Shown: one piece after another, positions 7,324 to 15,638 of the stretch | Layout of the letters: each line of letters starts with the position of its first letter | Position numbering within the stretch: the first letter of the stretch is position 1 | Assembly: GCA_002690875.1 (NCBI GenBank) | Contig: NZGH01000012.1 | Location: 1 to 17,918 of the forward strand | Reading direction: 5' to 3' | Origin: Rickettsiales bacterium | GTDB taxonomy: Bacteria; Pseudomonadota; Alphaproteobacteria; TMED127 | Length of the DNA stretch: 17,918 bases | Notes under the pieces: generated by a model | Told to the model about the DNA's origin: nothing | The model's input: only the letters and a program-made list of their open reading frames with translations | Databases searched by the model: none | Translations under genes and position numbers: made by a program

Positions 7324-9480
7324 TTGTCAAAATATATTTTTAAAAATAATTTATTCATAGATAAAGTTTTATATAAATTTATTCAAAAAGATTTACTTCC
7401 TAAAAGTGGTATTAAAAACAATGAATTCTGGGAAGGATTTGAAAAATTTATTTCAAAATTTGAAACAATGAGAATTTCATTAGTAAATAAGAGAAAGTAT
7501 TTTCAATCAAATATTAATTTATGGCATAAAAAAAATTCTCAAAAAAATTTTGATATTAAAAATTATAAAGCGTTTTTATATGATATAAAATATTTGGTTC
7601 CTGAGAAGGCTGACTTTAAAATTAATACAAAAAATATTGATGATGAAATATCTTCTATACCTGGGCCCCAATTAGTTGTTCCAATAAACAATGCTAGGTA
7701 TGCTATTAATGCTGCTAATGCAAGATGGGGAAGCATATATAATGCTCTATATGGAACCAATTTAATTCCAGATAAAAAACCTTATGAAATAAGTTTGCAT
7801 TTCAACAAAGAGAGAGGTCAAGAAGTAATTAATAAGTCAAAAAAAATTCTAGATATATTTGCGCCACTAATTAACGAGACTTATTCGAATATAAAGGGTT
7901 TCAAAATAAAAAAACAAAAACTTGTTTTTGAAAGATTTAAAGGAACCTTTACTTCACTTAAAATTCCTCAACAATTTAAAGGTTATGTTGGCAATATAAA
8001 AAATCCAACCGAAATTATATTAGAAAAAAATCAACTCCATATTAGAGTTCAATTTGATAAAAACAGAGAAATTAAAAATATATTTGTAGAGTCAGCCATT
8101 TCAGTGATTATGGATTGTGAAGACTCTGTTGCCACTGTTGATGGCGAAGATAAGACACTAGCTTATAAAAATTGGCAAAAACTTCTCAAGGGGACCTTAA
8201 AAACAAAAATCATAAAAAATAATAATTCGTTTATTCGAAAATTAAATAAAGATATAAAATATTCTTCTCCTTCAAAAGTTAAAAGGACATTAAAAGGTAA
8301 AGCTCTAATGCTTGTGAGGAATGTCGGGCACCTAATGACTACCCCATCTCTACTCGACAAAAACAAAAATGAAGTTGGTGAGGGTCTTTTAGATGCTGTT
8401 ATAACTTCTTTATGTGCTTTAGAAGACCTTAAAGAAAAAAAGAACTCTAAAAATGGTTCAATTTATATAGTTAAGCCCAAAATGCATGGGCCTGAGGAAG
8501 TTAAGTTTGCAGTTGATACATTCAAAAGTGTTGAAGAATTATTAAAAATACCAAAAAACACAATTAAAATTGGCATTATGGATGAAGAGCGAAGAACTTC
8601 TTTAAATCTTAAAGAATGCATAAGAGAAGCGAGAAATAGAGTTTTTTTTATTAATACTGGATTTTTAGATAGAACTGGGGATGAAATTCATACCTCTATG
8701 TTAGCCGGAACTATGGTAAAAAAGGGCGAGATGAAAAAACAAAGCTGGATTTCTTCATATGAATACAGAAATGTAAGTATCGGTTTAAAATGTGGTTTTG
8801 TCGGAAAAGCACAGATTGGCAAAGGTATGTGGGCTATGCCTAATGATATGAACGAGATGTATAATCAAAAGATACAGCATGTAGTTGCAGGAGCAAATAC
8901 AGCATGGGTTCCCTCTCCCACAGCTGCAACAATTCATGCTCTTCATTATCATAAAATAGATGTTGTGGAAAATCAAAAAAAACTAATGGAAGAAGATACG
9001 TTTTCTATCGATAGTCTTTTAGAAATTCCTGTCATTAAAGAACCTCCATGGACATTAGAAGAAATAATAAATGAAATTGAAAACAATGTGCAAAGTATTT
9101 TAGGATATGTTGTAAAGTGGATTGACCAAGGTATTGGGTGTTCTAAGGTGCCTGACATAAATAATATAGAACTAATGGAAGATAGAGCTACCTTAAGAAT
9201 CTCTTCTCAACATTTAGCTAATTGGTTGTATCATGGAATATGTAAAAAGGATGATGTTTTAAATTCATTTAAAAAAATGGCTAAAAAGGTTGATGATCAA
9301 AACTCAAAAGATAAGAATTATATTAAAATGTCAACTGATTTTGATAATTCTATAGCATTTAAAACAGCCTGTTTGCTTGTTTTTGATGCATTAAATCAAC
9401 CATCAGGATATACTGAACCTATATTGCATGAAGCTAGGCTAAATTTTAAAAAAATTACTAGTAAAGATAAACATGAATAA
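7324..9480 (+). CDS. glcB: Malate synthase G
   Basis: Condenses glyoxylate with acetyl-CoA to malate, the second step of the glyoxylate shunt and the route for using glycolate-derived glyoxylate; cytoplasmic monomer. The 718 residues match E. coli GlcB (723). Active-site residues by correspondence with E. coli: R332 in VRNVGHLM, Mg-binding E421 in MDEERR and D449 in GFLDRTGDEIHT, C606 in CSKVP, and the general base D620 in LMEDRATLR. MDCEDSVATVDGEDK (263-277) is also diagnostic. Start: an in-frame stop sits at 7321 and the N-terminus aligns with GlcB from the TTG at 7324, so TTG initiation is nearly forced; AGGT at 7311-7314 is the likely ribosome site. No isocitrate lyase or glycolate oxidase is in the window. 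The 3' end overlaps the transporter gene by 8 bases. Confidence 0.97.
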   Translation: MSKYIFKNNLFIDKVLYKFIQKDLLPKSGIKNNEFWEGFEKFISKFETMRISLVNKRKYFQSNINLWHKKNSQKNFDIKNYKAFLYDIKYLVPEKADFKINTKNIDDEISSIPGPQLVVPINNARYAINAANARWGSIYNALYGTNLIPDKKPYEISLHFNKERGQEVINKSKKILDIFAPLINETYSNIKGFKIKKQKLVFERFKGTFTSLKIPQQFKGYVGNIKNPTEIILEKNQLHIRVQFDKNREIKNIFVESAISVIMDCEDSVATVDGEDKTLAYKNWQKLLKGTLKTKIIKNNNSFIRKLNKDIKYSSPSKVKRTLKGKALMLVRNVGHLMTTPSLLDKNKNEVGEGLLDAVITSLCALEDLKEKKNSKNGSIYIVKPKMHGPEEVKFAVDTFKSVEELLKIPKNTIKIGIMDEERRTSLNLKECIREARNRVFFINTGFLDRTGDEIHTSMLAGTMVKKGEMKKQSWISSYEYRNVSIGLKCGFVGKAQIGKGMWAMPNDMNEMYNQKIQHVVAGANTAWVPSPTAATIHALHYHKIDVVENQKKLMEEDTFSIDSLLEIPVIKEPPWTLEEIINEIENNVQSILGYVVKWIDQGIGCSKVPDINNIELMEDRATLRISSQHLANWLYHGICKKDDVLNSFKKMAKKVDDQNSKDKNYIKMSTDFDNSIAFKTACLLVFDALNQPSGYTEPILHEARLNFKKITSKDKHE

Positions 9481-10741
9481 CTATAGAATTAGATGGAAAC
9501 CAACTATCTCATATGCTTTGTTTGATGCAGGAAATTCTGCCCTAGGAGCAATTCATTCAACCTTTATTTTTGCAGTATATTTTGTCACTTCTGTAGCTCC
9601 AGAAAATGGAACGGCTTATTGGGGTTACATGACTGCTATGGCTGCAATTTTTGTTGCATTAGTTAGTCCTGTTTTAGGAGGAATTGCAGATTCAAAAGCA
9701 ATCAGAAAGTTTTTTTTATTTTTAATTACAGCTATTGCTGCCACATCAACAATGTTTTTGTGGTTTGTAAAACCTGATGCTAGCTTTTTGTTTTTAGCAA
9801 TTATATTATCATTCCTAACAATTGCTTTTAGCGAATTAATGTTTGTATTTTATAACGCTCTGCTGCCTTCAGTTGCATCTAAAAATTTAATTGGAAGAGT
9901 TTCTGGTTGGTCCTGGGGTGTCGGTTACTGGGGGGCAATTATTGCTTTATCAATTGCATTGTTTTTATTTATAAAGCCCGAAATTGCTCCTTTTGGCCTA
10001 AATAAAAACAATGCTGAACATGTAAGAGCAACAATGGTTCTTGTTGGTTTATGGATGATATTTTTTAGTCTTCCATTATTTGTTTTTGTGAAAGAAACTG
10101 CACCAGCTACCAAAATTAATAGTTCTATAAAAATTTTAAAGCAAGGATGGTTGGAGATTAAAAAAATTCCAGGGCTTAGAAGATTTTTAATAGCTCGCTT
10201 ATTTTATACAGATGGTTTAACAGTTGTTTTCGCCTTTGCAGGAATTTATGCAGCAAAGGTTTTTGGTTTTTCAAATGAATTGGTTTTAATGTTTGCTATT
10301 GCAGTAAACTTTACATGTGGAATTGGCGCGTTTGTTGGAGGTTGGGTTGATGATAAATTTGGATCTTTTTTGACTATTCGAATTTCACTTTTCTTTCTCA
10401 CAATCTTTGGAATAGGTGTTCTTATAGCACCCTCAGGCTTTTGGTTTTGGGTTTTAGCGTTAATAGTAGGGTTATTTATTGGGCCTGTTCAATCTGCATC
10501 TAGGTCTTTAATTTCTCATAAAGTTCCACCAAAACATCGTGCTCAAATTTTTGGGTTTTACATGTTATCAGGAAAAATCACATCTTTTTTAGGGCCCACA
10601 CTATATGCTTCAATTGTTTTATGGACTAACAATGAAAGGTTAGGGATGGTTACAGCTGTTATTTTTTTTATAATTGGTCTAGTTGTTTTAGGCAATAGAG
10701 AGCCTGGAAAGGACAACAAAACCACTAACTTAAAGGAGTAA
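9473..10741 (+). CDS. MFS transporter, UMF1/Atg22-like
   Basis: Integral membrane protein of 422 residues with about twelve hydrophobic segments, belonging to the Atg22/UMF1 branch of the major facilitator superfamily. The family's N-terminal motif is visible as SYALFDAGNSALGAI (13-27), with the loop 2-3 motif GGIADSKAIRKF (69-80) and a second-half counterpart GGWVDDKFGSF. The C-terminal half holds GPVQSASRSLISHKVPP, typical of this family. Bacterial members have no firmly known substrate; yeast Atg22 exports amino acids from the vacuole. Its start lies within the end of glcB (8-base overlap), so the two are likely co-translated, which hints at transport of an organic acid linked to glyoxylate or malate (inference). 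AAGGAG within its last codons serves the next gene. Confidence 0.88.
   Translation: MNNYRIRWKPTISYALFDAGNSALGAIHSTFIFAVYFVTSVAPENGTAYWGYMTAMAAIFVALVSPVLGGIADSKAIRKFFLFLITAIAATSTMFLWFVKPDASFLFLAIILSFLTIAFSELMFVFYNALLPSVASKNLIGRVSGWSWGVGYWGAIIALSIALFLFIKPEIAPFGLNKNNAEHVRATMVLVGLWMIFFSLPLFVFVKETAPATKINSSIKILKQGWLEIKKIPGLRRFLIARLFYTDGLTVVFAFAGIYAAKVFGFSNELVLMFAIAVNFTCGIGAFVGGWVDDKFGSFLTIRISLFFLTIFGIGVLIAPSGFWFWVLALIVGLFIGPVQSASRSLISHKVPPKHRAQIFGFYMLSGKITSFLGPTLYASIVLWTNNERLGMVTAVIFFIIGLVVLGNREPGKDNKTTNLKE
10733..10738 (+). promoter_or_regulatory. Strong Shine-Dalgarno for the GT2 gene
   Basis: AAGGAG, a full match to the anti-SD core, sits over the final codons of the transporter gene and 11 bases before the TTG at 10750. 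It supports a TTG start there, although two ATT codons lie just upstream in the gap. Confidence 0.55.
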
Positions 10742-10749
10742 CAATTATT

Positions 10750-11517
10750 TTGCTTCCAATTTCATGTTATATTATCACTAAAAACGAATCCAGAAAAATT
10801 AAAAAAGTAATAGAGTCAGTTTCTGGTTTAGTTAATGAAATTATTATTATTGATTCTGGTTCAACTGACAAGACATTAAGCATAGCTAAAACTCTAGGTG
10901 CAAAAGTAATGTTTAATAAATGGGATGGATACGGAAAACAAAAAAGATTTGGAGAAAAAGTTTGTAAAAATGATTGGGTTTTAAATTTAGATGGTGATGA
11001 AATTGTAAGCTCAGATTTAAATCAAGAAATCAGAAATTTATTTCTGAAAGAAAAAAAGGATATGCACAACCTATATTTAATAAAAAGGCAAAACATATTT
11101 CCTTTTGGGATTAATCCATATTCTTATTCTGGAGACAAAGTTATAAGGTTATACAGAAAAAGTGTTGTTAGGTATCCTGATCATCCAACTTGGGATAAAA
11201 TTAAAAAACCAAAAAATCAAAAAACTACAGTTTTAAATGGAGTAATTTATCATTATTGGATGAAAGATTTCGAACATCAAGTTTCTAAAATGAATAAATA
11301 TACAACATCACTTGCAAATTTTTCACCTAAAAAGTCTATGTCTTCACTTACATTAAGAATGGTTTTTGGCTTTCAATTTGACTTTTTTAAAGCTTATTTA
11401 CTTAGGCATCATTGGTTGCAAGGAAGATATGGATTTGCTGTTTCAATTCTTTATGCGTTTACAAGATTTATGAGGGTTATTAAAATGATGGAAAAACAAC
11501 TAAGAAAAAATTCATAA
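10750..11517 (+). CDS. Family 2 glycosyltransferase, WaaE/LgtF (KdtX)-like
   Basis: Predicted inverting GT-A glycosyltransferase of 255 residues acting at the cytoplasmic face of the inner membrane, most like the WaaE/LgtF group that adds beta-linked glucose to the inner core of lipopolysaccharide. Visible: N-terminal strand CYIITKNE (6-13), nucleotide-sugar site IIDSGSTDKT (33-42), the group-specific WDGYGKQKRFGE (58-69), and the DxD motif in LNLDGDE (78-84; D81, D83). The basic, aromatic C-terminal stretch fits peripheral membrane attachment. It starts with TTG eight bases after the transporter, behind a strong AAGGAG. UDP-glucose from GalU would be a suitable donor (inference). The exact acceptor cannot be read from sequence. 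Confidence 0.88.
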   Translation: MLPISCYIITKNESRKIKKVIESVSGLVNEIIIIDSGSTDKTLSIAKTLGAKVMFNKWDGYGKQKRFGEKVCKNDWVLNLDGDEIVSSDLNQEIRNLFLKEKKDMHNLYLIKRQNIFPFGINPYSYSGDKVIRLYRKSVVRYPDHPTWDKIKKPKNQKTTVLNGVIYHYWMKDFEHQVSKMNKYTTSLANFSPKKSMSSLTLRMVFGFQFDFFKAYLLRHHWLQGRYGFAVSILYAFTRFMRVIKMMEKQLRKNS

Positions 11518-11529
11518 GGATAAAGAAAA

Positions 11530-12594
11530 ATGAATGTTCATATTGTTACTCAAACTTTTCCTCCAAGAATTGGTGGAATGCAAAGTTTAATGTATTCTAT
11601 TGCAAAAGGGTTGCAATCTGAATCAAAGAAGGTTGTAGTTTATCCTGATCATAAATATAAATCCGAAGATTCTTTTAATTTAAGTTTTTTTCCTAGTATT
11701 AAAATTCTTCGTCCTTTTTTTAAAAAATTATTAGTAAGAAAAAATGCTGAAATAAATGATGTTGCTATATGCGATACATGGAAATCAGTTAATGCAGTTC
11801 CAAAAAATATAACTAAAATTATCTGTTTCGCAATTGGACAAGAGTTTTTGAAAAGTAAAAATAATAAAAATATAAGAAAAATACAAAAAGCCTTTGATAG
11901 ATGCAAATACATTGTATCTATAACTAAGTTTACTGAAAATTTAATGCTATCTAAATGTTTTGTTGATAAAAATAAATTAAAAATTATATATCCTCCGTTT
12001 TCTGTAAGGCCGCCTATAATTAAAAACAAAAGATTGAAAGATTCTACATTGAAACTAATTTCTATTTGTCGAATTGAAGATAGAAAAGGTTTGCTAGAGG
12101 CTGCGAAGGCATTAATTATTATTCATAAAATTCTTCCAAACTTTAAGTGGCATATTGTAGGAGAGGGCCCATCAAAACAATTACTGAAAAAAACAATAGA
12201 AAAAAGCAGCTTAATTCATAATGTGATTTTTGAGGGATTTGTCAGTGAAGAAAAAAAACAAGAATTATTGTCAGAGTCCAGCCTATTTATTATGCCTGGT
12301 TATATGGCCAAAAAATCTATTGAGGGATTTGGGATAGTTTATACTGAAGCTGCAAGCTATGGCGTTCCTTCAGTTGGGGGAGTAGATGGTGGGGCTTCTG
12401 AAGCAGTTATTAATAATAAAACTGGATGGTGTGTTAATCCCAAAAACACTAAAAAATTAACCGAGGTTTTAAGTGAAGCTATAACAAACGATGTTCTCAG
12501 AAATAAGTATGGGAATGAAGCAAAGATTTTTTATAAAAAAAGTTTTTCTAGCTCAATTGCCTTTGATCGTTTAAATAAATTAGTAATTAATTAA
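11530..12594 (+). CDS. Family 4 glycosyltransferase (GT-B)
   Basis: Predicted retaining GT-B glycosyltransferase, 354 residues, cytoplasmic or membrane-associated. The N-terminal acceptor domain opens with the glycine-rich loop TFPPRIGGMQSL (9-20). The donor domain shows RIEDRKG (181-187, phosphate-binding R181 and K186), HIVGEGP (208-214), and the EX7E motif from E265 to E273 in IEGFGIVYTEAASYGVPSVG, all typical of GT4. The middle of the protein (about 60-150) is lysine-rich and not informative. AAGGAT about eight bases before the ATG serves as ribosome site; the gap to the GT2 gene is 12 bases, so they share a transcript. Beside gmd, it could use a GDP-deoxyhexose or GDP-mannose, but the donor is not shown by the sequence. 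Confidence 0.9.
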   Translation: MNVHIVTQTFPPRIGGMQSLMYSIAKGLQSESKKVVVYPDHKYKSEDSFNLSFFPSIKILRPFFKKLLVRKNAEINDVAICDTWKSVNAVPKNITKIICFAIGQEFLKSKNNKNIRKIQKAFDRCKYIVSITKFTENLMLSKCFVDKNKLKIIYPPFSVRPPIIKNKRLKDSTLKLISICRIEDRKGLLEAAKALIIIHKILPNFKWHIVGEGPSKQLLKKTIEKSSLIHNVIFEGFVSEEKKQELLSESSLFIMPGYMAKKSIEGFGIVYTEAASYGVPSVGGVDGGASEAVINNKTGWCVNPKNTKKLTEVLSEAITNDVLRNKYGNEAKIFYKKSFSSSIAFDRLNKLVIN

Positions 12595-12608
12595 ATTCTA
12601 GGGTATTT

Positions 12609-13625
12609 ATGAAAAAAATTGCTTTAATTACTGGTATAACTGGACAAGATGGAGCTTATTTAGCAAAATATTTACTTGAAAGAAACTGGCACGTCTTTGG
12701 AGCCTTCAGAAGGGGGTCAACTTTTAATACATGGAGATTAGAAAAGTTAGGAATTCTGGATAAAATTGAATTAATAAATTTAGAGCTTTTGGAAATGACG
12801 AATATTATTAATGTTATTAAAAAAATAAAGCCAACTACAATTTATAATTTAGCAGCACAAAGTTTTGTTGGAGCATCTTTTGAACAACCAATTTTCACAT
12901 CTGAAGTTAATGCATTGGGTGTAACCAGAATACTTGAAGCTATTAAAACTATAGATCCTAAAATAAAATTTTATCAAGCATCAACTTCTGAGATGTTTGG
13001 AAACAATACTTCACACCTCTTAGATGAAAACACGCCATTTTATCCAAAAAGTCCATATGGTGCATCCAAGCTTTATGCTCATTGGATCTCTGTTAATTAC
13101 AGAGAAAGTTACAACATGTTTGTTTGCTCTGGAATTCTCTTTAATCACGAAAGTCCTCTAAGGGGCGATGAATTTGTTACAAAAAAAATAATATCAGGAT
13201 TAACTAAAATTAAATTTAAAAAGCAAAAATTGTTGAAACTTGGCAATCTTGAAGCTAAAAGAGATTGGGGTTTTGCTGGAGATTATGTCGAAGGGATGTT
13301 TAAAATGATGAATTCTGAAAAACCAGATGATTATGTTCTTGCTACTGGTAAAGCATATTCTGTTAGAGATTTTTGTGAAATTGCCGCATTAAATCTTAAT
13401 ATGAAGATAAAGTGGCAAGGTACTGGAGAAAAGACTATTGGAATAAACTCCGTTGATGGAGAAAAAGTTATTTCTATCGATAAAAATTTTTATAGACCAG
13501 CAGAAATAGATTGTCTGAGGGGCGATTCTAAAAAAGCAAGAAACTTACTTAATTGGAAGCCTAAGACTGATTTTAATTCTTTAGTGAAATTAATGATTGA
13601 AGACGAAGTTAAAAGTTATGCTTAA
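12609..13625 (+). CDS. gmd: GDP-mannose 4,6-dehydratase
   Basis: Converts GDP-mannose to GDP-4-keto-6-deoxymannose, the precursor of GDP-rhamnose, GDP-fucose or GDP-perosamine; an NADP-dependent short-chain dehydrogenase/reductase, cytoplasmic, 338 residues. Visible: Rossmann motif TGITGQDG (8-15), RRGSTFNTWRLEKLGI (34-49), NLAAQSFVGASFEQP (80-94), catalytic T126 and E128 in QASTSEMFG, Y150 and K154 in SPYGASK, then GILFNHESPLRG (175-186) and KRDWGFAGDYVEGM. The pattern, including the RRxSTxNTWRL region, resembles the Pseudomonas A-band Gmd group that leads to D-rhamnose. No partner reductase (Rmd, Fcl) or aminotransferase (Per) is in the window. AGGG five bases before the ATG is a good ribosome site. 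Confidence 0.96.
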   Translation: MKKIALITGITGQDGAYLAKYLLERNWHVFGAFRRGSTFNTWRLEKLGILDKIELINLELLEMTNIINVIKKIKPTTIYNLAAQSFVGASFEQPIFTSEVNALGVTRILEAIKTIDPKIKFYQASTSEMFGNNTSHLLDENTPFYPKSPYGASKLYAHWISVNYRESYNMFVCSGILFNHESPLRGDEFVTKKIISGLTKIKFKKQKLLKLGNLEAKRDWGFAGDYVEGMFKMMNSEKPDDYVLATGKAYSVRDFCEIAALNLNMKIKWQGTGEKTIGINSVDGEKVISIDKNFYRPAEIDCLRGDSKKARNLLNWKPKTDFNSLVKLMIEDEVKSYA

Positions 13626-14340
13626 AAAATATACCTTAAGCTTTTTAAAAAGATGGCATCTTTTATTTGGAACTGGCTTTACGGTTGAAACCATTTATGG
13701 TTGCAAATGGTTGATAGATTGGACTAACTCTGTTGATAAAAACTTGTCTGTTAAACGACATGAAGATGACCAAATAGTTTTTATGTTAGATAAGATTAAA
13801 GAATTAAAACCTGAAATTTTTATAGATATTGGTGCTCATGGTGGACTTTACTCCATTTTAGTAAAAAAAAACTTTCCTAACATAACTGTTTATTCTTTTG
13901 AACCTGACAAACAAAATAGATTTCAATTTCATGCAAATCTTTTTCTAAATAACCTAGAAGATAGTATCACTATTCATGATATTGGCTTATCAAATGCTTC
14001 TGGTAAAGCATCATTTGGAATTAGAGAAAAATCAAGAAGAGGTGGCAAAGGTATAAATTCTGAAGGCTCTGAGAAAATTAAAATTAATAAACTAGATAAT
14101 GTATTTAATTTTGAAAAAAAAATCTGTTTCATTAAAAATGATGTTGAAGGCCATGAAAGAGAAGTTTTAGAAGGTTCTGAAAAATTACTGAAAAATAACT
14201 TTTGTTTTATTCAGACTGAAATACTTCATAAAGACGATAAAGCTAGAATTTTCCAAACCCTAAATAAGTTTAATTATAATTATGTTTTTAAGATTGATAC
14301 TTCTAACGCACCTGATTATTATTTTTCTAATATATCTTAA
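13618..14340 (+). CDS. FkbM family SAM-dependent methyltransferase
   Basis: Predicted O-methyltransferase of the FkbM family, 240 residues, cytoplasmic; in glycan clusters such enzymes commonly methylate sugar hydroxyls. Visible: SAM motif I FIDIGAHGGLYS (68-79), acidic loop SFEPDKQN (93-100), IGLSNASGKASF (122-133), and the family hallmark KNDVEGHEREVLEG (173-186), followed by IQTEI. Start: the frame stays open upstream to a TTG at 13597, which would overlap gmd by 29 bases. The ATG at 13618 overlaps gmd by only 8 bases and is preferred, though its ribosome site is weak either way. Last gene of the plus-strand run; it overlaps the convergent O-antigen ligase gene by 4 bases. The substrate is probably a residue of the glycan built by the neighbouring enzymes (inference). 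Confidence 0.87.
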   Translation: MLKKYTLSFLKRWHLLFGTGFTVETIYGCKWLIDWTNSVDKNLSVKRHEDDQIVFMLDKIKELKPEIFIDIGAHGGLYSILVKKNFPNITVYSFEPDKQNRFQFHANLFLNNLEDSITIHDIGLSNASGKASFGIREKSRRGGKGINSEGSEKIKINKLDNVFNFEKKICFIKNDVEGHEREVLEGSEKLLKNNFCFIQTEILHKDDKARIFQTLNKFNYNYVFKIDTSNAPDYYFSNIS

Positions 14341-15629
14341 TTTTTTTCGTTATCATTTAAATGATTTATAGATAAAGCTATTACTATCATATACCAAAGA
14401 TAACTATTTTGTTGTTGGCCATATAAATCAAAACTGTTTGCTAATGGCCAAAACAATGAGATGCTTATTGCTAAAGGGATAATATTAAAAAAATCATCTA
14501 GTTTATTTTCTGGTAAAGCTTTTTTGGTGGTTTGGTAAACCATAAAAATGACAAAAGAAACATATGCTATTCCTCCAAATATTCCAGTTTCTGTAAAAGC
14601 TTGGATATAATGATTGTGAGGGTGTTCTGATATATATTCAGAAACATCATTTAGTAAAAAGAAATTTTGGAAATTTGTTGGCCCCATGCCTATAATAATG
14701 TTTTCGAAGAAGTAGTTTAAACCTGTTTTCCATATTAAAGAGTATTGTAATAATGAGTTGTGTGTCCATCCATAATCACTACTTTTTAGAAAAACAAGAA
14801 AAAACTTTTGAATTAAATATTGATTAAAGTAAAAAAACAACACTAGAAACAATAAAATTATTGCTGAAAAATATAAAAACTCTTTTAATTTTACTTTTAT
14901 AAAATAGAGTAAAATTAAAGATGCAATAAAAGAACTTAAAATTCCTACTTTGTATCCAGCTAGCAAAATAACAAAGCTATAAATTAATAAAAAACTTATT
15001 GATATAAGTTTCAACAAAAGTTTAGAATTAAAAGTTAAATAAATTGATAACAAGAAAATTGGTAAACCTAATCTAGTAATATAATTTCCTACCAAAGGAT
15101 TATCAAATGGCCAAATTAACTTTGTTATGCTTAGATAATTATTAATTATTATAAAATAAGTTATTTCACTAAAAGATATTAATATTATAACAATAGTAAT
15201 AAGAAAAGAGTTTATCAAAATTAAATATCTAATGTCTTTTTCATCTAAAAGCCAGTAAATTGAGGCTACCGCAAAAATTGGAAACCTTATCCAAACAAGA
15301 CCATTTAAAAAAGATTGTTCTGGGCTGAAAGAGTATAATGAGGAAACTAGACCTAGAATCCAAAAAATAAATGCAAAAATTAACCATTTATTTTTTAACC
15401 AATTCCACTTTATAAAAAAAGTACTTCTAATCAAAAATGTTAAAAAAATGATAACTACTATTAAATCTGCAAGAGTTCTTCCTATCATCATTGCCCAAGG
15501 TAAGAGGAAAAAGAGACTTATCATTATTTTTTTTATTAATGTAAAATGATAAAATTTTCTATTAAAATTAAATAGTTTTTTAATAAAAAGTTCATAAAAC
15601 TCAAAAATTTCAATTGTTAAATTTTTCAT
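14337..15629 (-). CDS. O-antigen ligase/polymerase family membrane protein (WaaL-like)
   Basis: Inner-membrane protein of 430 residues with roughly ten to twelve hydrophobic segments and a large periplasmic loop near residues 280-340, the layout of the Wzy_C/WaaL family. These proteins transfer undecaprenyl-linked glycan to lipid A-core or polymerise it. The key periplasmic signature is visible: GMGPTNFQNFF (314-324) followed by SEHPHNHYIQAFTETGIFG (334-352), with H338 in the position of the essential WaaL histidine; R115 in WIRFP is a candidate for the conserved arginine. Sequence does not separate ligase from polymerase, but the HPHNHYIQ form is usual in ligases. It follows pgpA by nine bases. 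The first 30 or so residues are a charged N-terminal extension before the first membrane segment. Confidence 0.87.
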   Translation of the reverse strand: MKNLTIEIFEFYELFIKKLFNFNRKFYHFTLIKKIMISLFFLLPWAMMIGRTLADLIVVIIFLTFLIRSTFFIKWNWLKNKWLIFAFIFWILGLVSSLYSFSPEQSFLNGLVWIRFPIFAVASIYWLLDEKDIRYLILINSFLITIVIILISFSEITYFIIINNYLSITKLIWPFDNPLVGNYITRLGLPIFLLSIYLTFNSKLLLKLISISFLLIYSFVILLAGYKVGILSSFIASLILLYFIKVKLKEFLYFSAIILLFLVLFFYFNQYLIQKFFLVFLKSSDYGWTHNSLLQYSLIWKTGLNYFFENIIIGMGPTNFQNFFLLNDVSEYISEHPHNHYIQAFTETGIFGGIAYVSFVIFMVYQTTKKALPENKLDDFFNIIPLAISISLFWPLANSFDLYGQQQNSYLWYMIVIALSINHLNDNEKN

Positions 15630-15638
15630 ATTTCTTAA

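Noticed and set aside
11649..12029. 126-codon open frame on the minus strand inside the GT4 gene
   Set aside because: It lies opposite a clear glycosyltransferase with intact motifs, shows no recognisable domain, and such frames are common opposite AT-rich genes.
13597..13599. TTG start for fkbM
   Set aside because: An ATG seven codons later gives a smaller overlap with gmd and a normal FkbM N-terminus.
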